A stretch of DNA of 64,000 nt from a virus. This document shows, in pieces, positions 6,906 to 14,490 of the stretch. The stretch is from positions 1-64,000 of the IMG/VR virus record IMGVR_UViG_3300049491_000383. One strand, 5' to 3'. A model generated the notes under the pieces. That model was not told where the DNA came from. It searched no databases and was given only the letters and a program-made list of their open reading frames with translations. Within the stretch, counting starts at the first letter, position 1, and every line of letters begins with the position of its first letter. The position numbers and the translations under genes are program-made.

Positions 6906-7595
6906 TCACTCCTTTCCGAGCGATACCAACCTCATGAATTCGGTTCTAACGTTCGGATCTGTTTTGAAAACACCACCTAACTTACTGGTCACTGTGCTAG
7001 AACCGGTATCTTCAACTCCTCTGCTCTTAACGCAGAAGTGTTGTGCATGAACTACCACACCGATATTGTCTGTTTCCAGAATATACTGTAATGCGTGGTA
7101 AACTTGCTCTGTAAGACGTTCTTGGATCTGTGGTCGCTTGCTGAAATATTCAACTACGCGATTGATCTTGCTCAGACCTAGAACTTTCTGATTAGGAATG
7201 TATGCAACTGTTGCAAGACCGTCGATGATGACGAAATGATGCTCACAGTTTGATTGAACGTTGACATTACGCTCGATAACCATCTCATCATACTTCATTT
7301 TGTTGTCTACTGCGGTGCATTTTGGAAATGCATCGTAATCTAGACCCCAAAAGATTTCGTTTACATACATCTTGGCAACACGCTTAGGTGTTTCCATTAG
7401 ACTGTCATCAGACAAGTCTAATCCCAGAGTTTGCATGATTTTCGACATATGATTTTCGATAATGTCGATCTTTTCTTTACGATCGAGACTATTACCGTAG
7501 CCGTCTTGCATTGGAGTTTCTACACCGCACTTTACCAAGTGTTCGTGTACACGATGACCCAATTCTGGGTCGCATTTTGTTTTATTGTATGACAT
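6906..7595 (-). CDS. folE: GTP cyclohydrolase I
   Basis: 229 residues, typical length. It converts GTP to 7,8-dihydroneopterin triphosphate, the first step of folate, pterin and 7-deazaguanine synthesis. Zinc ligands are visible at Cys117 and His120 (NCEHHF) and Cys188 (HFCVKSRG); the substrate loop SKINRVVEYFSKRPQIQERLT is intact. AAGGAAGGA precedes the ATG. The gene could feed folate for the adjacent ThyA-family enzyme, or the PTPS-like protein downstream; QueE and QueC, needed for a full preQ0 route, are absent from the window. Confidence 0.95.
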   Translation of the reverse strand: MSYNKTKCDPELGHRVHEHLVKCGVETPMQDGYGNSLDRKEKIDIIENHMSKIMQTLGLDLSDDSLMETPKRVAKMYVNEIFWGLDYDAFPKCTAVDNKMKYDEMVIERNVNVQSNCEHHFVIIDGLATVAYIPNQKVLGLSKINRVVEYFSKRPQIQERLTEQVYHALQYILETDNIGVVVHAQHFCVKSRGVEDTGSSTVTSKLGGVFKTDPNVRTEFMRLVSLGKE

Positions 7596-7632
7596 ATGAA
7601 TCCTTCCTTAAGCGGATATGAGTTTTGAAAAG

Positions 7633-7654
7633 TTGTCACCGTTGTGTGACACAA
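7633..7654. promoter_or_regulatory. Nested inverted repeats upstream of folE
   Basis: TTGTCAC-N6-GTGACA (7633-7651) overlaps a second palindrome, TTGTG-TGA-CACAA (7642-7654), just downstream of the GATAAATA octamer. It could be an operator or an RNA hairpin in the folE leader. Confidence 0.35.
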
Positions 7655-7655
7655 T

Positions 7656-7663
7656 TATTTATC
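7656..7663 (-). promoter_or_regulatory. Late-promoter-like octamer GATAAATA upstream of folE
   Basis: GATAAATA on the minus strand, 60 nt before the folE ATG, in the 70-nt gap after the gene at 7666. Confidence 0.5.
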
Positions 7664-7665
7664 CG

Positions 7666-7992
7666 TTAATATAAGCTATGCCTACTTTTCAGGTTCTGGA
7701 AATCTTGATTATATGGTACTGTGAACAATGCAGTATTCAATGCCTTCATTAATTCCTTGAAATCGTTCTTTAGGACTTGGTTATCGGTCTTCAATTGCAT
7801 AACATCCATATATAGTATGTCATGTTCCTGAATTATCCGCTTAAGGATGGATGGATTCTGATTGGTTCCCTTAAGGATGGCAACAACTTGCTCAGTTTCT
7901 GTAAATGCCTTAAGTTGTTCAACACTTAATGCTCCAAAAAGCTTGTCTAGTAGGTCGATTTTATCGACCTGTTCACCGGTCATTGTTATCAT
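7666..7992 (-). CDS. Small hypothetical protein downstream of thyA
   Basis: A 108-residue, probably helical soluble protein (VEQLKAF..., then ILYMDVMQLKTDNQVLKNDFKELM, coiled-coil-like). No family recognised. Its ATG overlaps the thyA stop (ATGA), so it is translated with the synthase. Confidence 0.6.
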   Translation of the reverse strand: MITMTGEQVDKIDLLDKLFGALSVEQLKAFTETEQVVAILKGTNQNPSILKRIIQEHDILYMDVMQLKTDNQVLKNDFKELMKALNTALFTVPYNQDFQNLKSRHSLY

Positions 7993-8906
7993 ACTGCCAT
8001 CCCCGGTTTGTTCTGCACATCAGGATAAGGATCGTAACCAGCAAGCTCGATATCTTCCCATTGCAGATTCAAAATATCGTCGAATGTAGGCAAATTTTTC
8101 TTGATAGTGAGTGTAGGTAACGCACGTGGCTTACGATCAAGCATCTCTGCCACCATATCCATCTGATTCTGGTAGATATGAACGTCCCAGCCAAAATAAA
8201 CAAGGTCGCCAGGAGTCATTCCCAGATGCTTTGCAAAGATATGGTTAATCAATGCATAGGATGCAATGTTAAATGGCAACCCGAAGGGAACGTCGTTACT
8301 ACGCATAACGAAAGAATTATTCAGTTTGCCATTGCCGACCGTAAAATCGCCCTCAACGGAGTACATATGAAGCATATGGCATGGGGGTAATGCCATTTCG
8401 TGAAGTTGCCCAGGGTTCCAACCAGTAACTACGTGGCGACGTCCATAAGGATCCTTCTTTATGCCGGAAAGCAAATCAGCAATTTGGTCTACTTCGGGAC
8501 CACGCTTAACAATTTCAATGTTTTCTTCGTTTGCCCAACTCCACTGAGTCTTTGCATCCAGTGTCTCCCAATGACGCCATTGGTATCCATAACCTTTTCC
8601 CATGTCACCTTCCGGTAAATGGCTTAGACCACGCTTGTCTAGGAACTCACGCGATGTGTTTCCTTTCCAAATGTTGATTTTTTTGTCTTCAAGGACCTTA
8701 GTTTGTGTTTCTCCACGTAGGAAAAACATGGTCTCTTCAAAGGCAATGCGCAGAGGAACCCTGCGTGTTGTCTGAATCGGGAATCCCTTTGAAAGATCCC
8801 AGCGGAGCATTCTCCCGAACACTGCACGCGAGCCAATACCGGTGCGGTCTGGCTTGTCGACGCCATTTTCTATGACGTCTTTTAATAAATCGATGTAATT
8901 TTGCAT
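7989..8906 (-). CDS. thyA: Thymidylate synthase family enzyme (TS or dUMP hydroxymethylase)
   Basis: 305 residues, with the ThyA catalytic Cys at 176 (LPPCHMLH), Arg21 (PDRTGIG), the dUMP-selecting Asn213 (GLPFNIASYAL) and the folate-clasping C terminus MAV. The insertion SREFLDKRG resembles eukaryotic TS. Two parts are unlike ordinary TS: the YQRS-D motif reads FVMRSNDVPFG, close to T4 dCMP hydroxymethylase (NMRSNDVVFG), and IWD/GPVYG read IWK/GKGYG. Retained Asn213 points to dUMP rather than dCMP as substrate. It is thus either a thymidylate synthase or a dUMP 5-hydroxymethylase; sequence alone does not decide. AGGGG precedes the ATG. Confidence 0.9.
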   Translation of the reverse strand: MQNYIDLLKDVIENGVDKPDRTGIGSRAVFGRMLRWDLSKGFPIQTTRRVPLRIAFEETMFFLRGETQTKVLEDKKINIWKGNTSREFLDKRGLSHLPEGDMGKGYGYQWRHWETLDAKTQWSWANEENIEIVKRGPEVDQIADLLSGIKKDPYGRRHVVTGWNPGQLHEMALPPCHMLHMYSVEGDFTVGNGKLNNSFVMRSNDVPFGLPFNIASYALINHIFAKHLGMTPGDLVYFGWDVHIYQNQMDMVAEMLDRKPRALPTLTIKKNLPTFDDILNLQWEDIELAGYDPYPDVQNKPGMAV

Positions 8907-8915
8907 CCAATCCCC

Positions 8916-8947
8916 TAACTACGAAACGTAATATTACGTTGTAGTTA
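8916..8947. promoter_or_regulatory. Palindrome over the thyA -10 box (possible operator)
   Basis: A perfect 14-bp palindrome ACGTAATATTACGT (8926-8939) is flanked by TAACTAC (8916-8922) and GTAGTTA (8941-8947). Its centre coincides with the -10 box of the predicted thyA promoter, as expected for a repressor site. Confidence 0.4.
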
Positions 8948-8959
8948 TGGGCTGGTCAA
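8931..8959 (-). promoter_or_regulatory. Sigma70-like promoter for thyA
   Basis: TTGACC (8959-8954), 17-nt spacer, TAATAT (8936-8931). Start of transcription would be near 8924, giving an 18-nt leader that contains the AGGGG ribosome site. The -35 box overlaps the stop codon of the preceding gene. Confidence 0.5.
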
Positions 8960-9219
8960 AGATTTTCGGCTAACTTTCTGACAATGTACTCTGCTTCAGA
9001 GATGTTCTCAATGAAATCAGTATGGCCATAATCCCACTGAGACATTGCTGGCGCATGATGATTATTCCATTGAGTGTATTTCTTATAGTAGTTTGAAAAC
9101 CAGATGGTTGTCCCATCATTACAAGTGACTGGGTACCATGCAAATTTTCTCTTATAGAGATTGGTAGAAACAAGCCCTTGCTCGTCTCTCCAATTTGGCA
9201 ATGGTTTATCACCGATCAT
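8956..9219 (-). CDS. Small hypothetical protein after the lysin gene
   Basis: 87 residues, rich in Trp and Tyr (FAWYPVTCNDGTTIWFSNYYKKY, QWDYGHTDF). No family recognised. ATG overlaps the lysin stop (ATGA), so it is in the lysin transcript and may be a lysis-associated or unrelated passenger gene. Confidence 0.6.
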   Translation of the reverse strand: MIGDKPLPNWRDEQGLVSTNLYKRKFAWYPVTCNDGTTIWFSNYYKKYTQWNNHHAPAMSQWDYGHTDFIENISEAEYIVRKLAENL

Positions 9220-9755
9220 TCCTTTGGCTCCGGCATCCTATAGAAATCGTGGTTACCCACACGCATAGTTCTTCTCATCTCGAAACGCCAAGTCGGATGA
9301 CTTGTGTACGGATTATGGAAATGCGTTGCCCCGTTTGTGTTATCATCAACTTCACCACTGAGAATTTGTATCGCTACAATACTCGCAACCTGAAATTGAT
9401 CAACAACACGTTGATTTATCGTACCGTCCTTATTCCTAATCGGAATTTCCTTGCCTTTTTTATCGTTCTCACAGTACCAAGAGAACGCGCAAACGACCTT
9501 CTTTGTGACACGGTGGATATTGGCTTGTTTAACTACATCGCACACGGTACTCGGGAACCTGCCGTCATTGACGCGGTTTAGAGTAACGGATCCGACTGCA
9601 AATTGACCTCGAATATCCTCATTGCGTGACTCATAATAGATGTTTTCGGCTAGGCAATAAGCCTGTTCCGGATCAATCTTTGATGTGTCAATATCCATAC
9701 CAACGACGCTGGCGGACTGCAAGAGGTAAGCGAGGAGAAGTTTTGCTGTTATCAT
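9216..9755 (-). CDS. SleB-type cell wall hydrolase (probable endolysin)
   Basis: 179 residues. After a hydrophobic signal-like N terminus (about 3-19) comes a Hydrolase_2/SleB domain: YCLAENIYYESRNE (33-46, with catalytic-type Glu37 and family-conserved Glu42), AVGSVTLNRV, FPSTVCDVV, and the closing GATHFHNPYTSHPTW and VGNHDFYRM. SleB enzymes are lytic transglycosylases that cut peptidoglycan glycan strands. The export signal suggests a secreted or signal-anchored endolysin that may not need a classical holin. AGGAG precedes the ATG. It has both a consensus sigma70 promoter and a late-like octamer upstream. Confidence 0.85.
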   Translation of the reverse strand: MITAKLLLAYLLQSASVVGMDIDTSKIDPEQAYCLAENIYYESRNEDIRGQFAVGSVTLNRVNDGRFPSTVCDVVKQANIHRVTKKVVCAFSWYCENDKKGKEIPIRNKDGTINQRVVDQFQVASIVAIQILSGEVDDNTNGATHFHNPYTSHPTWRFEMRRTMRVGNHDFYRMPEPKE

Positions 9756-9801
9756 CAGTTTTTCTCCTATTTCCTCTATTCTGAATTTCCAAAATAGAAT
9801 A

Positions 9802-9809
9802 TATTTAGC
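9802..9809 (-). promoter_or_regulatory. Late-promoter-like octamer GCTAAATA for the lysin
   Basis: GCTAAATA on the minus strand, 46 nt before the lysin ATG and 14 nt downstream of the sigma70 -10 box; it would give late expression in addition to early expression. Confidence 0.4.
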
Positions 9810-9823
9810 TCACTAGCTTCCCC

Positions 9824-9852
9824 ATTATATACATTGTGAACTGAGTTGTCAA
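9824..9852 (-). promoter_or_regulatory. Consensus sigma70 promoter for the lysin operon
   Basis: TTGACA (9852-9847), exactly 17 nt, TATAAT (9829-9824): a perfect consensus promoter, reading toward the SleB gene. Confidence 0.8.
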
Positions 9853-9858
9853 TAAATG

Positions 9859-9866
9859 GATAAATA
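9859..9866 (+). promoter_or_regulatory. Late-promoter-like octamer GATAAATA for the plus-strand gene
   Basis: GATAAATA on the plus strand, 23 nt before the ATG at 9890, with AAAGGA between them. It is divergent from the lysin promoter. Confidence 0.6.
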
Positions 9867-9889
9867 AGCTAAACGGAAAGGATTCTGCA

Positions 9890-11683
9890 ATGAAACTAGA
9901 ACAATTTGAGTCTGAAGGTAGAGAACGTAGGGAAATGCCGTGGAGAAAGCACGCACCTCCAGTAAACAAGCCTACAAATCCAGATAACCCTAATCACAAG
10001 GGACCTATCAACCACGATGAATGGAATCGCTCAGCTAATCAATACCCAAAGAAGAGTGTTGAAGAAGAAGTAGACGGTATTCCAGAAGTTGGTGATGTTA
10101 TTCGTACCAAGAAGATGCAAATGGAAGGCAAAGTTGAAAGCCTTGGACAAAACCGTGCTGGTTATCCAGAAGTAATGTTCCGCATTGAAGATGGTCGCCT
10201 AATGAAAACTCCCTTGTCCAATGTTACAGTTGTACAGAAACTTGCAGATGATGATATTGTTATGGAAGTTGCAGGTGAACGTGTAGATGAAATCTCCACT
10301 GAGGTTTTAGCCAAGTATAAGGCTGCTGCCGGTAAAGATGCTTCAGAGGCAGACAAGAAGGGAGACTTTGCTAAAGGAAACAAGCGTTTCAGTGGTATTG
10401 TCAAAGCAACAAAGAAGCAGTTTGACAACGACTCAAAGAAAAGAGAGATAAACGAACTTACAATACCAGGAGTAGAAGATAATTTCACGGCAGATGACAT
10501 TAAGAGATTAGAACAAATCACAGACATACCAACACTGAAAGCGCAGGCAAAGGAATTAGTAAAGGGTAAGGCAGCAAGAAGAATGAAGCCTGAGAAAATT
10601 TCCTGGTTTTACAATGCCATTGATGGAAAATCAAACAAAATGGCTGTTATAAAATTGATGTATGATTTATTGTTGGCTGGTGAGGGTAATAGTGTCGTTG
10701 GTACCAGACATAGTATGAGGCAAAATGATTATCGGGATAGGTTTGGCGAAGGCTCTATGGGCGGAATTAACCGTTCTGCGCCAGCCCAAGACGTAAGTTA
10801 TGAGCACGTACTAGATGAAGTTAAAGCAATGTGGGAAAAGGCTCAAATCAATGAATTAAGCGTTGAGACGCTGAAGGCATACAAAGATGCTGCTACCTCA
10901 CAAGAGACTCTAAAGCATAGTCCACTAAGGAAAGTTGCTAAACACATGCAAGGTGCGGGTATTGCCAACCAAAAGATCAAGACAAAGACCGGTGACAAGG
11001 TTGGTATGCACCAACCTGATCGTGGCACATATGAAAATGTGAACGAGGATGATCCAATGGTCTCCCAGCTAAAGAAGCAATACGCCGATTCGCAGGCACA
11101 GGCCCCAAAAAGAAAAGCTGTTCCATTTGATTTTCACGGATACACTATTAAATATCTCGCTCAGTCGAAACCGACTGATAAGGTAGAATGGGTAGTCTAT
11201 AACAAGAAAGATGAAAAAGTAGGTTCCGGAACTGCAATGAATGATAAGGAGGCAGTTACTGCTGCCCAAGATCATATCAAGCAAGGAAGTATGTCAAAAG
11301 AAAAAGTTACATCCAATGTAACTATCGACTTTAATGAGCAGTTTAGGGATTGGTTCTCCAAAGAGGGAGATAAATTCTATGCGACTATTGTGAATGATAA
11401 CGGTGTTCCAACACTTTTATTATCTACCGAGCCACAGAAGACGCTCAAGACTAGCCATTCGAGGTCTAGCACACACTTACCAATGATTAGCCTGACAGCA
11501 AACGAATCCAACGACGCTGGATTACAACCGTTTGGTAGATATTTGCTCGGTAGTAAAGAAGACCTGGGTGATAATCTTTTAATGTTCCCGTTGATCTTAC
11601 AGGATACAACTCAAAGTAAGACAGATAAGAAGAGACTCGGTGCACCCGGGCTAACTGTTGCTGCCTCTGGTAGAGCAGAATGA
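9890..11683 (+). CDS. Large phage protein with repeated ETLKAYK-type motifs
   Basis: 597 residues, one of only two plus-strand genes. Residues about 62-118 (VGDVIRTKKMQMEGKVESLG...) look like a small SH3-like beta barrel. Two helical repeats follow the pattern E-(I/L)-S-x-E-(V/T)-L-x-x-Y-K-x-A-A, at about 133-150 and 322-338, each followed by a basic segment ending in an Ala/Lys helix. The C-terminal half has a short alpha/beta unit (FDFHGYTIKYLAQ...) and a beta-rich end. Similar repeat proteins occur in T4-like phages, often as virion or injected proteins; the role here is unknown. The gene has its own late-like promoter and ends at a strong terminator. Confidence 0.75.
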   Translation: MKLEQFESEGRERREMPWRKHAPPVNKPTNPDNPNHKGPINHDEWNRSANQYPKKSVEEEVDGIPEVGDVIRTKKMQMEGKVESLGQNRAGYPEVMFRIEDGRLMKTPLSNVTVVQKLADDDIVMEVAGERVDEISTEVLAKYKAAAGKDASEADKKGDFAKGNKRFSGIVKATKKQFDNDSKKREINELTIPGVEDNFTADDIKRLEQITDIPTLKAQAKELVKGKAARRMKPEKISWFYNAIDGKSNKMAVIKLMYDLLLAGEGNSVVGTRHSMRQNDYRDRFGEGSMGGINRSAPAQDVSYEHVLDEVKAMWEKAQINELSVETLKAYKDAATSQETLKHSPLRKVAKHMQGAGIANQKIKTKTGDKVGMHQPDRGTYENVNEDDPMVSQLKKQYADSQAQAPKRKAVPFDFHGYTIKYLAQSKPTDKVEWVVYNKKDEKVGSGTAMNDKEAVTAAQDHIKQGSMSKEKVTSNVTIDFNEQFRDWFSKEGDKFYATIVNDNGVPTLLLSTEPQKTLKTSHSRSSTHLPMISLTANESNDAGLQPFGRYLLGSKEDLGDNLLMFPLILQDTTQSKTDKKRLGAPGLTVAASGRAE

Positions 11684-11706
11684 AAAAGGGCCGTTAAGGC
11701 CCTTTT
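11684..11706. terminator. Bidirectional intrinsic terminator between convergent genes
   Basis: AAAAGGGCC-GTTAA-GGCCCTTTT: a 9-bp stem whose A and T flanks serve both strands. It ends the plus-strand gene and overlaps the stop codon of the minus-strand gene at 11705. Confidence 0.8.
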
Positions 11707-12796
11707 ATTTGCTTGTTTTGTAGTATTTTCCAACTGCCAACGTAGAGGCAAAGGCATCGAGTGGCACATCTGTTTGATTGATGATGCCTTTAACTTTTCC
11801 TTCAATCATAAGTTCCAACATTGCAACCCCAGATGATGCTGTTGTTGCTTGGATACCAGACAAGCCATCCACCCCGTAGAATTTGTTAGAATAACTCCTA
11901 CGTACAGGTTTTCCATTCTCATCCTTACCATGTGCATTTGCATACACAATGATAACATCATCGTCAGTGAACGGAAATTTTTCTTCGAAGATCTTCTTGA
12001 TCTTCTTGAAGTTGCCGTGATTATCCTGTACCACAGAGCGAATATATCTATAGTGCCCTGGATAACGAATAGTCATATAAGCAACGTTTGGAACATTGCT
12101 AAGGTCACGGGCTAAACTTCCCACACCGCCGGAAGTGTAGGCTGCTTCATATTCAATCCCGTCTAGAACAACCTTAGTCAAATTTCCAAGAGCCGGAACT
12201 TCCATTAGTTCGCCATTACGTCTAATTCTGCAAGGACGGATATACTCATTAACCAACCCATCAACACTCCAAGTTAGATTATAGGAGTATTCCGGATGAT
12301 TAATATCGTAAGAAACATTCCTAGGCAATGCACCAACGCTAATAATAAGTGAGTCGGGTGTATCTATTTTACCAACCAAATCGTATCCGATATAGTTAAT
12401 AAAGCCTGGTGCTAGTCCGCACTTTACGGCGCAGTCTAGATTAGTGCTTTGGAAAATTTTCTGTACTTTATCTGCCATTACATCGTCTTCAGTAAAGTCG
12501 ATATAAGAGCAGTTTGCGGCGGCGGCCGCAGATGCCACTTTTTCATTAAAGGAAAAAGGCAGAGCATTGATTACATACTCCGCCTCTTCATCCAACAAAA
12601 GCTTTACAATTTCGTCGTGGGTTGCCGATGTAAGATTGGTAGTGATATGAGCTCGACATCCACCGTGCCTAATCAATCCAATGTTGTCAGGATTTGCATC
12701 CACAACAACCGAGTTTACATCCTTATATAGAGTAAGGATGATTTGATTTACTGCACGGCCAATCTGTCCTGCTCCAAATATCACTACCTTTTTCAT
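11705..12796 (-). CDS. Saccharopine dehydrogenase-like oxidoreductase
   Basis: 363 residues. It begins with an NAD(P)-binding Rossmann motif (VVIFGAGQIGRAV, Gly-rich loop 8-13), followed by VINALPFSFN and CGLAPGFINYIGYDL, which match the saccharopine dehydrogenase family (saccharopine reductase, lysine 6-dehydrogenase, carboxynorspermidine dehydrogenase). The C-terminal half has the matching catalytic domain and ends with TTASSGVAMLELMIEGK. Which amine or amino acid it acts on cannot be told. Such a gene is unusual in a phage. It follows NAMPT in the same direction, so an auxiliary metabolic role tied to nicotinamide nucleotides is possible. Confidence 0.8.
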   Translation of the reverse strand: MKKVVIFGAGQIGRAVNQIILTLYKDVNSVVVDANPDNIGLIRHGGCRAHITTNLTSATHDEIVKLLLDEEAEYVINALPFSFNEKVASAAAAANCSYIDFTEDDVMADKVQKIFQSTNLDCAVKCGLAPGFINYIGYDLVGKIDTPDSLIISVGALPRNVSYDINHPEYSYNLTWSVDGLVNEYIRPCRIRRNGELMEVPALGNLTKVVLDGIEYEAAYTSGGVGSLARDLSNVPNVAYMTIRYPGHYRYIRSVVQDNHGNFKKIKKIFEEKFPFTDDDVIIVYANAHGKDENGKPVRRSYSNKFYGVDGLSGIQATTASSGVAMLELMIEGKVKGIINQTDVPLDAFASTLAVGKYYKTSK

Positions 12797-12819
12797 ACAT
12801 GCCCCATTATGTGAGCACT

Positions 12820-12827
12820 TATTTAGC
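12820..12827 (-). promoter_or_regulatory. Late-promoter-like octamer GCTAAATA overlapping the NAMPT stop
   Basis: GCTAAATA on the minus strand includes the TAA stop of NAMPT and lies 23 nt before the ATG of the saccharopine dehydrogenase-like gene. Confidence 0.35.
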
Positions 12828-14208
12828 GAACGGCCTTTCGCGAGTTCTCACGAACTTGGTCGAAAGTTGTCTCGTTGTACAAACGACCGTCCATGTAGCG
12901 ACGGTGTAAGTGGTCAACAATATCCTTGCCGTATTCGATCACCTTGGTAACAAACTTGCCAGTTTCGTCGGTAACAAGCATCAAGCGACCCTTCTTGCTC
13001 TTCTTCATTGAAGAAGTAACAGGATCCTTGTACACTTCTACCCATACACCGTTGATCATGGCAGCCGAACACTTCATTGCAAATTCCAGAGTGTCACGAT
13101 TGACCATCTGAAGCAATGCACCACCCTGGCCGAATGCCACGTTGTCGGCACTGTAACCGTTCATATCCATCACAGTCAGGATAGCACGGATCATTGCATG
13201 ATCAATACCGTCGCCCTGGATGATACGAACGTTGTTCAGGACCTTGTAGCCCTTGGCGTTCACGGTGTGGCCGAAATACTTGTCGAGGATCTTCAAGCAA
13301 TCATTCACCACCTGTACCGGATCGCCGCTGTCGGGACGCACAACAACCACGGCGCCGCTGGCGATAACTTCATCCTTCAGTTCGGTACCCCACTTCTTGC
13401 AGGCCTCATAGATGTCGTAGCTGTCACTCACGCAAGCAAGGAGCGCGCCCGGCCTTGCATAATGCTTCATCATGTTGCGATAAGCCTTGACTTCGTTTTC
13501 GCGACCCCAACTGGTAACGGTGCTGTGCTCCATGGCTGGGATACTGAAACCGCAAACCGGCGCATCGTAGTATTCCATCGCGGCAAGAACACCGGACAGA
13601 GTATCGGTGCCCATGAAATTGATCAAGTGTGCCATGCCACCAAGTGCAGCACTTTCAAGACTGGAAACACCACGGGCACCAAAGTCGTGCAACTTGAAAT
13701 CGATCAGCGAAGGATCGCCGTTCTTCTCCAGGAAGTGTGCAATGATGGTCTTGCTAACGTAGCTATTGGATGCAACAGTAGTCGGATACCAGATTGCACG
13801 AAGCAATGCAGTTTCCAGGAAGCTGGTTAGCCAATAGCACTTCGGATCGGTGTTGACGATTGAAACCAGAACGTTCTTCTGGCGCATCACAGTGCCCTCA
13901 TCCACGGCCTTGATTTCGACCGGAAGGTGTCCGCCGTGTGTGTTGACGATGTACATCCATCCTTCATAGTTGAACGGTTCGCCGTGTGCTTGTAGGATTT
14001 CGCGTGCCTGGATAACCATTGCTGCGGTGACCGGTGTGGTCATGTATTCACGCAGGAAGGCCTGCAGGCCGAAATAGACCAATTGGTCATACGCGCCGCC
14101 ACGGGATTCGATGTACGAGTACACAAATTCAGTGCCTTCGGGGTATTGCACCCACTGGCTGTACTTGTAACTGTCGCTGTTGAGAATGATGTTCTTTGCA
14201 AATTTCAT
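12823..14208 (-). CDS. nadV: Nicotinamide phosphoribosyltransferase (NAMPT)
   Basis: 461 residues, the family's usual length. It joins nicotinamide and PRPP to NMN, the committed step of NAD+ salvage. The catalytic His is His228 (SIPAMEHST, human His247); HDFGARGVSS (174-183) holds the Arg that stacks with nicotinamide, and GTDT (200-203) the Asp that selects it. The ATG at 14208 with AAGGAG 8 nt upstream is preferred over an in-frame ATG 33 nt earlier. The gene appears richer in G+C than most of the window. Together with the NMN adenylyltransferase at 15070-16140 it makes a two-step route from nicotinamide to NAD+. Confidence 0.95.
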   Translation of the reverse strand: MKFAKNIILNSDSYKYSQWVQYPEGTEFVYSYIESRGGAYDQLVYFGLQAFLREYMTTPVTAAMVIQAREILQAHGEPFNYEGWMYIVNTHGGHLPVEIKAVDEGTVMRQKNVLVSIVNTDPKCYWLTSFLETALLRAIWYPTTVASNSYVSKTIIAHFLEKNGDPSLIDFKLHDFGARGVSSLESAALGGMAHLINFMGTDTLSGVLAAMEYYDAPVCGFSIPAMEHSTVTSWGRENEVKAYRNMMKHYARPGALLACVSDSYDIYEACKKWGTELKDEVIASGAVVVVRPDSGDPVQVVNDCLKILDKYFGHTVNAKGYKVLNNVRIIQGDGIDHAMIRAILTVMDMNGYSADNVAFGQGGALLQMVNRDTLEFAMKCSAAMINGVWVEVYKDPVTSSMKKSKKGRLMLVTDETGKFVTKVIEYGKDIVDHLHRRYMDGRLYNETTFDQVRENSRKAVR

Positions 14209-14256
14209 GATAAACTCCTTATCAGTTAATGCCCAATTCACTGTTGGGACTTGTGG

Positions 14257-14490
14257 TTATATTAGCACGGATCTGAGCTTAATTACAACCTGTTCCTCGC
14301 TGGTGTACTGGTGTTCTGTACCCATTCTATCTTTGTAATAATGTGTCTTGCCATCTATAAACATAAACACGAAATCGGCTCCTTGCACCAAGTCTCTGGG
14401 TATCCTAGATACAGCAATTGAATTGTATGCAAGGTGTCTTGGAATCTTGGCGTGTTCGGCCAATGCTTCGTGCATTATGAGGTAGATCAC
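14257..14490 (-). CDS. Small hypothetical protein
   Basis: 77 residues from a GTG at 14490 that overlaps the stop of the preceding gene (GTGA); an ATG at 14475 is the alternative. The middle reads RIPRDLVQGADFVFMFIDGKTHYYKDRMG. No family recognised. It is the last gene before the NAMPT leader. Confidence 0.55.
   Translation of the reverse strand: MIYLIMHEALAEHAKIPRHLAYNSIAVSRIPRDLVQGADFVFMFIDGKTHYYKDRMGTEHQYTSEEQVVIKLRSVLI

Noticed and set aside
7596-7665. preQ1 riboswitch before folE
   Set aside because: The inverted repeats do not show the short H-type pseudoknot layout or the conserved preQ1 core; treated as a possible operator instead.
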